From: Bursaphelenchus xylophilus | Lineage: Eukaryota; Nematoda; Chromadorea; Rhabditida; Aphelenchoididae | Length of the DNA stretch: 64,000 nt | Reading direction: 5' to 3' | Assembly (NCBI GenBank): GCA_904066235.2 | Contig: CAJFCV020000004.1 | Span: 1,426,001-1,490,000 of the forward strand | In this document: positions 54,595 through 64,000 of the stretch, in pieces | Position numbering within the stretch: position 1 is the first letter of the stretch | How the letters are laid out: every line of letters begins with the position of its first letter | Notes under the pieces: generated by a model | Told to the model about the DNA's origin: nothing | The model's input: only the letters and a program-made list of their open reading frames with translations | The model's database searches: none | Position numbers and translations under genes: made by a program

Positions 54595-54779
54595 TTCAAG
54601 AGCGACGCTCAGATTTTGATTCAGCATTGGTAGTTTGCCTTTTGTTGTAACGTCTCTAGTATACAAAACAAGAGACCGGAATGCTTTAGCTGTGCACAAA
54701 AGGACTTACAGTACAGGCTTGAATTACCTTTCAGGGTTAGTTAGTTACTCATGCATTAAAGTGGGCTGGTCAAGTTTTT

Positions 54780-55275
54780 ATTTTTGGTTTACTCTCGGTA
54801 TACGGTAACATTTTTCGATTTCGCGTTTCTCCTCGATTAACTGTCTCATTGACTCCAGACCTATTAAGTCTACTAAAACGGATGTTTCTAAGCGCATTTT
54901 GTATCGACAACTTTTTTCTATGTCTTCTAAAAGTGTCGAATATACGAGTAATCGCATAACCATGGTACATGTTTCACCTCCTTACTCTAACATTTGTAAC
55001 ATGATTAAGTTATATTTATATATATACTATGATGTGTACATAATATTTTTATTATAAAAGGTCACCTCCCACAATTGGGTCAGGTCCAAATTGTTGTTGA
55101 CACACCTTTTCAATTCAATTATGTCGGACTGAACCCATTTAATCCCAAGGAAGTATAATGCTAATAGGATTATTTTGTTGTGGTGTTCGTTTACGGTGTC
55201 AAAAAGTTTCATTATCGTATATGTTTTTTTGTCTAATGTTTTCGCTGTCTGAGTGCAGTCTGGCGGAAAAAACAA
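54780..55275 (-). other. Two small AT-rich ORFs, coding status uncertain
   Basis: Upstream ORF: ATG near 55212 gives 61 residues beginning MKLFDTVNEHHNKIILLALY. Downstream ORF: ATG near 54963 gives 61 residues with LLEDIEKSCRYKMRLETSV and a charged helix. The second lies just after AAGGAGGTG. Composition is protein-like, and the region matches none of the repeat families. It could be a diverged gene, two exons, or a captured viral or bacterial piece. No splice sites join the two convincingly. Confidence 0.3.
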
Positions 55276-55599
55276 CAGGGAAGATTAGTTGCACCTTGAA
55301 GCTTTGTCAATGTTTTCTTGACTTCAGAATGAAGTAGTTGATGAGTTGAGAGTGGATAATTTTCAATAATTGAGCTTGTTATAAAACATGATGACTAGAT
55401 CTAGCTAATTTTTGTGGCTCAGGCCGTTGAATAACGAAAAGTTAGGCCTACTAACAACTTTTTTAAGGCTGATATACCGGGACTGATCTGAGGAACACGG
55501 GCCTAAAACAATGTAAATTTCAAATACCAAATCCAGTCCGACGAGTTACCGTGAAAGGCTTTCGATAGGCATAGCTCTCAGACTTGCGGCAACCAATTC

Positions 55600-55860
55600 G
55601 CGGGTGACTAGAAGAACCACGGAGATTCTGCGGGCATATTTGGAAATCGGCCAACGTTTGCTTGTAACTAGAAATTCTACCGATGGATTTGGCAGTTAGA
55701 CCTTGCGAATTGAGTTTCTAGGAGTATAAATGGTTTGAAAAGTTATTATAAGGCTAACCAGGCATTTGTAAAGGTTCAGAAATAATTTTTTGAAAGTAAA
55801 CGCCCATAACTTGGAAAGCGGTGGATCAATTCAATAGATTCGTGTACTTATCAGTAACAG
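55600..55860. repeat. Dispersed repeat M, copy 1
   Basis: CACGGAGATTCTGCGGGCAT, TTTGGCAGTTAGACCTTGCG and AGCGGTGGATCAATTC occur in the same order at 59590-59830. Confidence 0.65.
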
Positions 55861-56460
55861 GGGGGTGTCAAGCAAAATTTTTACAATACAGGTGAAAAAC
55901 AGAAATTCTATTCAGCAAATTTCCGCTGCTCGCGAAGTTGTTGCCCGCAAAAGTCACGACGATCTTTGCGAGTAACCCCAACCGAATGATGTCTACAGTA
56001 GTCTCTCCCTGAACTTTAATGTTGACTGGAACGCGCTCAAAACATCATACCTCATGCCGGCACCACCAAATTCGCAAAAATGCCACCCTTCAATCTGCTG
56101 GTCAAATGCTGCTGCCAGAAGTTTCCTTTTTAAACTTCCTACCTTCAAATTAGCCCCCGGCCGTCAAAATCCACGTATGTTGGTTGGCGTGAACTTTGGG
56201 TTTTGAAACGGAATTACATATTAATCTCCTCTTCGGGGATTAACGAAGGTGAGTAACACTTGGAGCGATCCAACATACGCTCAATCCCCGGAATGGGGAT
56301 TTTTTGGGGCGATGACAGTGCCCACTGCAGGTTACGGTAGATGTTATTTTCGTTGTCATTTTGTCGGGTCTTCGGATGTAAACAAGGCGGGGTATAAAGT
56401 GGGAGTTGTGGTGCAAGATGGAGGCCTTATGGCTATGAGGGGGTGTAGGGATGGCGGACA

Positions 56461-56865
56461 GGGGAAGTCCTCCAAGTGCACGCTCAGATTTTGATGAAAC
56501 TTGACGCAAATTTAGATTGATTTTTTCTAAGATATATGGTGAACTTCTAGCTCGCTCTTTGCGGAAACGATGTAGATTATTAGGTAACAAGGTGAAAAAA
56601 ATATCGCACTTTTTTATGTGATTTTTTTCATGAAAAGTTTCGTACTTATTTCTAGCATAGAGTGTAATGTTCCCATAAAAAATCAGTTTTTTGGCCTGGC
56701 AAAGAAAAGTGTTTTTCTCTGTGACCGATCTCCGCATTTGCGCACTCTCTCGGACCGGTCGTTGAATATCTCGCCTGCACCTTCAAGGATCGGGCTAAAA
56801 CTTTTAGAAATTGTTATGTGGCCGAAGCTCGAGGTGTGTCTGGGTGTCGCACTTGGGCTACTTCT
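56461..56865 (+). mobile_element. Family C element, near complete
   Basis: GGGGAAGTCCTCCAAGTGC to GGGTGTCGCACTTGGGC; both TIRs visible. Confidence 0.75.
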
Positions 56866-56869
56866 ATTG

Positions 56870-58090
56870 CAAGATGTTAGCGAAGATATCCGGTGTCAGT
56901 TGGGTGAATTCTCTCTTGTAGTGGCATCTGGAGCGTTGCGCATACAATCAAATAGCTGGGCAACAAATCCTAAGAAATAAAAAAAATATTTCGTTGTAAG
57001 AAGGGAGACAAACAAATATTTGTTATATAAAGGGTCTGTTGTACGAAGGGAATCGAAAAAAATATTCGTTATGTAAAGGGTCTGTTGTATCAAGAGAAAT
57101 AAAAAAGTATTTGTTATAGAAAGGTTTTGTTATATATAACTGAGATGCCTTTTTGACCTTGTTCGTTATAGACAGGTTTCGCTGTATTTGTTGTAATGCC
57201 TTTCCACTCTACATATTTCAACGTTAAAACCCAATAAGCAAAAATTCATTGCAACTGGTTAACCTGCCCTCTCTCGCATGACGTCACTTGTTCCTCAACT
57301 TGTCCCACCCGTTCCAAAAATTATTTTTTATCTGTAGTCTTTTAAGAAATTGAGAGAAATCCTATTAACCTTCGTTAATCTCTCGTTTAGTTTCTTCAAA
57401 AAATTCGAAAAATTTGCAACATTCTTGTATATGTACAAATTCTCGACCATCCCACGTTTTCACGCGTATTTGTTTTTGATTTGACGCTGATCGTAAATTG
57501 CGAAATTCCGCAGATTCCTCGGGAATTTAGCGAACCTTTTTTCATCGGCGATCTCTGATACTTCAATCTTCAAACACGTTTTTGATGCGTTTTTAGTAAT
57601 TTTAAATTTTTTGGACGGTTGATAAATTAAATATTAGGGCATCTTAGGGCATGATGACGTTGTTTTTTTGTTATTTGAGGCCTTGTTTTTTATTGGGGAT
57701 AGCTTTAGACAAATAAAAAAAAATAAAAAATTTCAAAAATCTGGATCCCAAAACACATTTTATCAGCCCTTTCTGCCCGTATTTTATTAATTCCCTTTCA
57801 TATTTGCCAACTGTTTAGTTTCACTTTCTCAAAAATCCGGAAATCAACCAAAAAAACCGACTGAAAAAACGGTGGTTATGTCGTAAACATCTCCTTTCCT
57901 AATTGATTTCTGATTTTACGATGAGCGCAAGGCGCATTGCGCAATACAGTTTTCCGCGTTGACTTCTAAAAATAGGCTTTTGCATATAGGCTAGTTTTTA
58001 CAAATTTACAAGTCTTTTTGATTTTAAAAATAGATTTTTATTTGATAGAATTGCTTTATTTTGTTACAGTATGATGGGTTTTAAACGGGC
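56870..58090. other. AT-rich intergenic, minisatellite only
   Basis: Apart from the 46-bp repeat nothing was recognised. Confidence 0.4.
57010..57135. repeat. Minisatellite, about 46 bp, three units
   Basis: TGTTATATAAAGGGTCTGTT, CGTTATGTAAAGGGTCTGTT and TGTTATAGAAAGGTTTTGTT start at 57021, 57067 and 57112. Confidence 0.7.
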
Positions 58091-58105
58091 CGCAAATTGG
58101 TTAAA

Positions 58106-58550
58106 AAATGGTCGCTACGACTTCTGGTCAGATACCATGGATTGCATTGGTTTGTCGTTGTATGCATGGAGGAGGCTTGGTCTGTAGAAATAGTAAGGTT
58201 GGCCAGGTCCTAGGATAGCTTATCATTTATTTTGAGGTATTTTACATGCACTCACATCAATAATATCTTTATTAAAGTTACGGATCTCCGTTTTTTGCCG
58301 CAAATTTTGGTCTTTTATACGTTACAATAAGCCATGGTAAAAGAAACTAACGTTATTAATAGCTGACATTAGAAAAGGCAGACCTATTGCAAGCCTTCGC
58401 CAAGTCTCCGCCGAGCCTTCGCCGAGCGTCCACCGGCTTTACCAGGCCTCGTAGCCACTTTTTGCAACCTTTTTTTTGGTGCATTCACCTGTCTTGCGCC
58501 CCGTATCGATCGATTTTGTGTTGACCCAAACTGTCATCGACCCGAAAGGT
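58106..58550 (+). repeat. Family E TIR element
   Basis: CGTTGTATGCATGGAGGAGG, AATTTTGGTCTTTTATAC and GCCAAGTCTCCGCCGAGCC follow the same order as in 54106-54594; ends CAAACTGTCATCGACCC. Confidence 0.7.
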
Positions 58551-58597
58551 CCAAAAAAATCAGTGACATTTCGTCTTCCAAACCGTAAAAACGAGGT

Positions 58598-58900
58598 TCA
58601 AATGTAGCTATTTTTCTTTATTTGTTCATTTTTTTGGTCCTTTACAGACTTCCCGTTAATAGAGTATACTATAAATTGCCTCCACGTCTCTGCACTTTTC
58701 GTAATTCCATCAATTTTCAGCCGTCTAATCAAACTTCTTTTTATGGCCATATAGTAATTCCAACGCTGATTCAAAAGCCATGTTTGTTGTGAAAAGCCAA
58801 CGGTAAACAGCAGGTGTTGCGTGGATCTGTATTCATAACAGAAGCGTGCTCGAATCAGAGACCGCTTCGCATGCCGGTTGTTATTGCAAATTGAATTCAA
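58598..58900 (-). other. About 100-codon ORF, possible Myb/zeste-like fragment
   Basis: Open frame with RWNYYMAIKRSLIRRLKIDG and SAETWRQFIVYSINGK. The W-x-K-x-x-L-x-x-L ... W pattern faintly resembles zeste/Myb-SANT-like domains. It has no ATG at its start and no clear splice sites, so it may be a pseudogene or exon. The neighbouring family E copy suggests repeat-rich surroundings. Confidence 0.25.
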
Positions 58901-59261
58901 GAAACGTGGGCTTTTGTTGTTTTTTGCTTACAAACAATTTTTTGCTACAAAATACGAAAAAGGACAGAGAATTGGAGCTGGTTGTAGGATGAAAAAAATA
59001 CTGGAGAGCCGTGGAGTTTGCGTAATTTGGCAAACCCCAAGGTTAGGGGAACATTAGACTACATATGGTCGATTTTGCGCCGGGAAGGGCGTTACAAGAA
59101 GTATTATAGGAACGCAGTTCAGGGGAAGCTAGGGGGGAGGTGCTATCCAGCCTAGATCATGGTCGAAGGAAAAGATGGTGAGGGGGAACCAAGGTACTTT
59201 TCGCTACCTCTGACACAGTCGTTTTTTACGCAGTCAACAGAATAGGAAGTCATCGGTAAAG

Positions 59262-59527
59262 TATAGTGGCGCCACCTAATCCAGTGGCAAAAAGCGTTCC
59301 ATTTTGCATCCAGGAGGGATCAAAAAATGTAGCAAAATTCCCCAATCGTCAAGTGAAAAAAGCTCCGATTTCAAAAGCGCCACCGATTTTTTTGTGAGGG
59401 AAAGGGCGCGTGCTTCAAAAAGTAGTTTTTTTTTTGTTGGAGAGGGAAGCATTTTGCTACATTTTTTGCTACCTCCCATATGCAAAATGGTACCTTTTTT
59501 TGCCATTGGATCAGGTGCATTACTGTA
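59262..59527. mobile_element. Diverged MITE family A copy
   Basis: Starts TATAGTGGCGCCACC and ends TACTGTA; the arms (GTAGCAAAATTCCCC and partner) are recognisable. Confidence 0.7.
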
Positions 59528-59589
59528 GGAGTACGAAAAAGGTGTTGGAATGATATAACACTGTATGTGCTTGCGGACAAACACTTTAC

Positions 59590-59830
59590 GGGCTTCTAAA
59601 AAATCACGGAGATTCTACAGATACCCTTGGTAATCAGCCAACATTTTCCAACAGCAGGAAATTCCAACCATGAGTTTGGCAGTTAGATGTTGCGAGTTAA
59701 ATTTCCAGGTGTATAAATGGCTTGAATAGTTGCCATAAGCTTAACCAGGAATTTTCATATGTTCAGAAACCATTTTTTTGAAAACAAACCATAACTTTGG
59801 AAACGGTGGATGGATTAAGATGACATTTCT
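59590..59830. repeat. Dispersed repeat M, copy 2
   Basis: CACGGAGATTCTACAGATAC, TTTGGCAGTTAGATGTTGCG and ACGGTGGATGGATTAAG, colinear with 55600-55860. Confidence 0.65.
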
Positions 59831-59834
59831 TATC

Positions 59835-61980
59835 TTATCTTATAGATTCGAGTTCTTTATAATGCCAGGCAGTTGCCAAAAGGAATTTTATCCTACTACA
59901 TAAATTACGGCAGAAGAATGATAATTCTGATTGGCGAATGCTGGCCGAGATGACAACTTCCGTAAGACATTTTATCGCCGGATTTTACAAGCTTGCTATT
60001 AGCGATCTTATGTGTCGTCAAAGAGTTCGTCCCATGTTCTACACAACGTCACCGCGTCTACTCTCTATTCCTGCTGTCATCTAGCTCTATTTCAGTCGTG
60101 CTGGTTCTATTCAATGATCAGTCCCCGCGAACAGAGAACGGAGGCGTTGTTTATTCGGAGGTTGGTGTACCAGGCAATGACTTGTGCAAAACGTGTTACA
60201 CCTGGGCTGGAATAAATTCTTTTTCGGTTTTTCGGCCATTACCCTTAATAATTCATCGTCTGAATTTATTTTTTGCTTGTTTTTCAATCTCCCGGCTACG
60301 GTAGTTTTCCGCCATTTTTGGGGACACAACGTTGTGCTTTGAATGGAAATTGGGTTAAACCGCCGAGTGATTCAATTAATTTGGAGGTGTGTTGTTTCGA
60401 TAATTTTAGATAACCTAATTAAGATCGTTCGTAACATACGGTCAAAAAATTGTCTTTTCACGTCATGTTTGTTTTCAAGTGCTTCTTTAGCGGAATTGAT
60501 TAGGGAAGTTCGAAAAATAAGCGGCTATTAGTAGCTACTGGGAAAGCAAGATACAAATGAAAAGAATAAATAAATCGACATGATTGCGTAACAGGCGTAA
60601 TGTCGCAAAATCTGTGAAAAAATTAAGGCACGGGCGCTTCAAGATTGCCTGAAGCTCGATACAGTCTAATTCGCGGCGTCCAGTTCGAATCAAAACTGTC
60701 CGGAGCCGGCTCCGGAGCCGTGGCAATCTCTGCTTGTGAATGCACAATTTCTCTCATACTATGTGTATAGATTACGGTAGAAAAATAGTAATTCTTGACG
60801 GCAAATGTCAGCACGCAAAGTTGTTGCCCGTGTTGCGACGTCACACCTTCCCAAGTTTGGTTAACGTCCAAAAAATTCTTTGTAACAAGACCTTTTATCG
60901 CGTAAAGTGTATGCACAGCGAATATTTATATTGCCGTCCAAGGTGTAAGAAGAACGAATATATTGTCGTACGAAGTGTAAGGACAACGAACAGCTATGTA
61001 ACATGGAATGTAGCCACATATAGCGTGAATGCCACAAAAAGTGCAACAAAAACGGCTCACTTTTTCTCTCGTTCTTCGTGTAACAAAGGATGACGTTCGC
61101 ACAACACGAGATACCGTACGTTTTCAGCGTATAAAGATTTCGGAACAGGGAACATTCCAGCTCATTCCTCCCCCGGCTCTAAGGAAACCTTGTGTCGGGA
61201 TTAGCGTTGTTTTGGAATCACTGTGATCGTATGTTGTTGTTTTCCCCCCCGCCGGCTTCATTCGTCTGTTCTTTGAATTGTAGTTCACTACAGTAATGCG
61301 ACAATAATGAGATTTTGTTTGAGTTTATACATAATAACTTGTTTTTCGCCAAATGTCACGCTCATTTTTCATTGCTTCTTACACAAGTTTAGTGCGCATG
61401 CCCCCAATTTCAGGAAATGTTGACCGCGTTTCAGCGTAGCTCGGGGGTTTTTCGCGCTGGCACGCGTATTTTGACAAGTTTTGGAGCGCTGACAATTACT
61501 TGGAAATGGAATTCATGCCACTCGGGGTAAACTTTATAGGCAGTAGTTGGAGTTGTCGAAGGCATTACTGTAAATTTTGTAGAGTAACAGTTTCGTTTGT
61601 AGGCGTTTTTTGCAGGGCGCTAGTTGGGGAAGTGAGCAAAGTGCAATGTTTCAAATTTCATCTTGTTTTATTTATATACATGTAATGGGAATTTTAACAG
61701 GAAAAAATCATTTTCTTTTGCTGGGCAGACATGGCAGTGGAGCCTGGATTTGGGCATTTTGAAGAGGGCCGGGTCCGGCTGCTTTCCCCACGGTTATGAC
61801 ATGTTTTCGCACAGTGAATGTCGCCTCTTGGCGTCCGCAACACATTGCAAAATAGGTGCGTTCCGTGCCTTGTACAAAGTTGCCGTGTATATGGCTGTGT
61901 CCATTCCCTTCGTTCTTCTTACCAATCTTATTCTTAGTTAGTTCCATCGTCGTCTGTAGTTCCATGTACCTTTTTTTTGC
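59835..61980. other. Intergenic with short repeat pieces
   Basis: Contains related pieces near 59905 and 60780 (ATTACGGTAGAAAAATAGTA type), a GGAGCCGG remnant at 60700 and GTGTAAGRACAACGAA short repeats near 60940-61000. No gene. Confidence 0.35.
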
Positions 61981-61983
61981 TTG

Positions 61984-62125
61984 GAATTGATCTTACGCTG
62001 GCGGTGACCACCTGGAATCCATTTTTATTTGTGACAACCACCCCAGCCACTTTGTGCCCGCGACGGCATGGGTGGACAGAAAACCCGACCGCTCTTCGGG
62101 AAGGAAAGATCGGACTCCGCTGAAA
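61984..62125 (-). other. Repeat pair member L2; candidate exon
   Basis: Minus strand: TTCTATTTCAG acceptor, then RSPIFPSRRAVGFSVHPCRR ... GVVVTNKNGFQVVTAS, then a GTAAGATC donor. It is open throughout and paired with L1, but no neighbouring exon was found, so it may be only a repeat. Confidence 0.35.
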
Positions 62126-62180
62126 TAGAAAGAAATTCACTTTTGTCGCGACACAATCTTTAAAAAAATAGAAACTCTCT

Positions 62181-63030
62181 TATCAGTTTGTCGGGAAAAT
62201 AATGAACACTCTGTCGCATCGAAAACCAAATCGCCGCCAAGAAAATAAATTGCGTGGCGGAAAAATCAAAGTGAGTTTCACTTACAAGGGAAGTCGTTCA
62301 GATCGCAAATGAGTTGAGCTATGGGACCGGTATATTCTGATTCTCCATATTCGAAAACGGTAAGAGCTAAAACAATTTTTCCGTCTGGGTCCTGGTTTTC
62401 GAGAAAATCGACTGTAAAGTTTGGCCGGAAAAAACCTCGCTAAATAGTCCTCGCTCCGAAAGACATTTGGGTCAATATCCAAATGGCGGAGGGCGAGTGA
62501 AAACGCTCTCAAAATTCTTTTGTCCGGGATGCCGGGGAGGGTTCGAGTCTCGCTAGGAGCAAACCCTAATTTATAATGGTTGCAAAGCAAAAAAAATATT
62601 TTTCCTTTTGCGTACTTTGGAGAAAATATTGAAATGCATGTCAAATAGGCATATCTATGCGTTGAACTCAAAAATGAAGCGTTTATTCCTAAAAAAAACT
62701 ATTTGATCTAAAATTATTGGGGTACACTTTGCCACAAAAAACTAAAAAATTTTTATTTTTTATCATCGCCCTCCGCCATTTGGCTCTTGATCCAAAGGTC
62801 TTTCGGAGCGAGGACTATTTAGCGGGGTTTCCGGTCAAACTTTACGGTCGATTTTCTCGAAAACCAGGGCCCAGACGGAAAAATTGTTTTAGCTCTTACC
62901 GTTTTCGAATATGGAGAATCAGAATATACCGGTCCCATAGCTCAACTCATTTGCGATCTGAACCACTTCCCTTGTTAAGCGACGCGATCAGCGTTGCGAC
63001 AGCGCTCACTGTTTTTCCGACGGGCTGATA
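62181..63030. mobile_element. Family B MITE interrupted by a 700-bp foldback
   Basis: Left half 62181-62283 (TATCAGTTTGTCGGGAAAAT), right half 62976-63030 (AGCGACGCGATCAGCG to CCGACGGGCTGATAG). Confidence 0.75.
62284..62975. repeat. Foldback nested in a family B element
   Basis: Arms of about 200-230 bp: AGTTGAGCTATGGGACCGGT, GAAAACGGTAAGAGC and GTTTTCGAGAAAATCGAC on the left are complementary to 62770-62970. Confidence 0.75.
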
Positions 63031-63215
63031 GTTTGTTCGGAAAGTCGCTGGAATGATTTTTTTCGGCGACATGCACTCTGCGAAAACAAAGTTCACTTTT
63101 CACTGTGTAATTTCCTGCTTTCTGCCGCGCGCAAATTGCGTTTTTGTGCTGTCGCTCGCAACTCGGCTTTTTTGTACAGTGCAGATTGCCGTAATCACCC
63201 CAGTGACTTTAGAAA
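63030..63215. repeat. Family F (GCACAGTGC) fragment
   Basis: Has GACATGCACTCTGCGAAAAC, AAAGTTCACTTTTCACTG and a CTGTCGCTCGCAACTC block, colinear with 14350-14450. Confidence 0.6.
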
Positions 63216-63849
63216 CGGGCTAATAAAGCCTCGGATGTGGCTCGTTAGCAACAAAATTTTATTCCCTAGCTAGCGTATCTTGACGGTGCATACACGCGTT
63301 TCTCCAAGCCTAATGAAAAATTGAGGCATACTTCAAGAAAGTCAAAAATTATGATTTTTGACCTTCTTGAGCTGTCGCCGTAATCATTCCGGTGACTTTC
63401 AGAACCCACTTTTAAAGTTATAAGCACTAAAGACAATCTAATCGTCCCCTCCAGCGATCCTTTATCAGCAATTCTTTTTGTCCTTTTGCTCTTCAACACG
63501 TCACAGCTCAATTACACTTCAAAACTAATCATGAATAAAGTCAGATGGACTGTCCTGAGTGTTTTGAACCTTCAACTACGTTCGAAAGTATAATTCGACT
63601 ACGGTAAATTGATGATCGCCGAGTACAAAAATAGGAAAAAACGAGCTTATTTTGGGGTTTCCGCTGTAAAGTTCGTTCAGTTGAGCTAATTTTTTTAAGA
63701 TTTTTAAATTCGATTTCAAAAGTTTGTTTCGAATTTTGAGTCTTTAAAAGTTGGGGGGATCGTCTAGACGGAGGCTTTGGTCTTTTTCATGTGATAGACC
63801 TACCATTATATATAAAGCAACAAAAAAAGGAAAACGATTTTTTTTGCTA
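63216..63849. other. No recognised feature
   Basis: A short near-palindrome around 63330-63375 (TCAAAAATTATGATTTTTGA) only. Confidence 0.4.
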
Positions 63850-64000
63850 TAGTAGACCGTTCGTAAAGACGCTGGAGTGAGTTTGGCGACATTCAATATG
63901 CAAAAAGAGAAGTTCCCGTTGCACTGTGCAACAGATTTTTTGGACTGTCGCTCCCTGATGACATGCACTGTGCGAAAAAAAATTACTTTGCACTGTGCAA
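63850..64000. repeat. Family F (GCACAGTGC) fragment at the window edge
   Basis: GTTGCACTGTGCAAC, TGCACTGTGCG and a final TTTGCACTGTGCAA; continues beyond base 64000. Confidence 0.6.

Noticed and set aside
54955..54985. AAGGAGGTG followed by ATG as a bacterial ribosome binding site
   Set aside because: One such 9-mer is expected by chance about every two windows of this size counting both strands, and the rest of the window is clearly eukaryotic; kept only as a remark.
62530..62565. GGTTCGAGTCTCGC resembling a tRNA T-arm
   Set aside because: The stem does not pair, and no anticodon arm or acceptor stem is present upstream.
62282..63028. Matching ORFs of about 100-129 codons on opposite strands
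   Set aside because: They are the two arms of the foldback inserted in a family B element, hence the same sequence read twice.

Overview
The window looks like nematode nuclear DNA. Splice acceptors read TTTTCAG or TTTCAG, donors are GTAAGT-like, some introns are only 36 to 41 nt, several start codons sit directly on an acceptor (AG|ATG, as in spliced-leader trans-splicing), and AATAAA signals follow stop codons. No spliced-leader gene, rRNA, tRNA or CRISPR array was found, and I cannot name the genus. All gene models were read by eye from splice signals and frame continuity; no database search was made.

Region 1 (about 1-24,560, minus strand) is a tandem cluster of three related multi-exon genes. 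The first (24554 to 18242, 7 exons, 610 aa) and second (15938 to 6449, 9 exons, 1076 aa) are complete. The third (from 2285) runs off the left edge. Every internal exon is phase 0 at both ends. Each protein alternates roughly 70-residue helical, basic domains (pattern W-x-x-I/V ... P-E-L/F ... R-x-x-x-x-x-W/F-x-x-x-R/K-x-x-A, MADF/Myb-SANT-like in shape) with acidic Ser/Glu-rich linkers. The two complete genes end in the same small exon type, with LVFTDR and DRV motifs. The middle gene appears to be a head-to-tail fusion of two copies, C-A-D-E and C-A-D-E-T, whose internal terminal exon is gone.

Nearly all the larger introns of this cluster are filled by palindromic mobile elements. These include a roughly 250-bp Tc1/mariner-type MITE (TA-CAGTGGGGGACC), a 1.1-kb palindrome studded with GCAC(A/G)GTGC motifs, and several other foldbacks. 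A decayed Mos1-like mariner (3031-4224) still shows its catalytic-region text.

Region 2 (34,090-37,877, plus strand) is a nine-exon gene for a coiled-coil protein with a disordered Ser/Arg-rich tail; its 5' end was not found. Its introns carry further MITEs. Region 3 (45,131-47,066, plus strand) is a complete, TATA-driven gene for a 539-aa secreted Tyr/Ala/Pro/Gly/Gln low-complexity protein, probably extracellular structural material such as cuticle or eggshell.

The remaining sequence (24.6-34, 38-45 and 47-64 kb) is mostly gene-poor and repeat-rich. It holds many copies of a roughly 155-bp MITE (GTCGGGAAAATAATGAGC termini), a roughly 400-500-bp TIR element (GGGGAAGTACCCCAAGTG), a roughly 500-bp TIR element (CGACAGTTCGGGTC), foldbacks, GGCTCCGG-rich repeats and nested insertions. 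A few weak ORFs (53.4, 54.8-55.3, 58.6-58.9, 62.0 kb) are listed with low confidence. The genes show no obvious shared pathway; the cluster is probably nuclear or chromatin-associated and the 45-kb gene is secretory.
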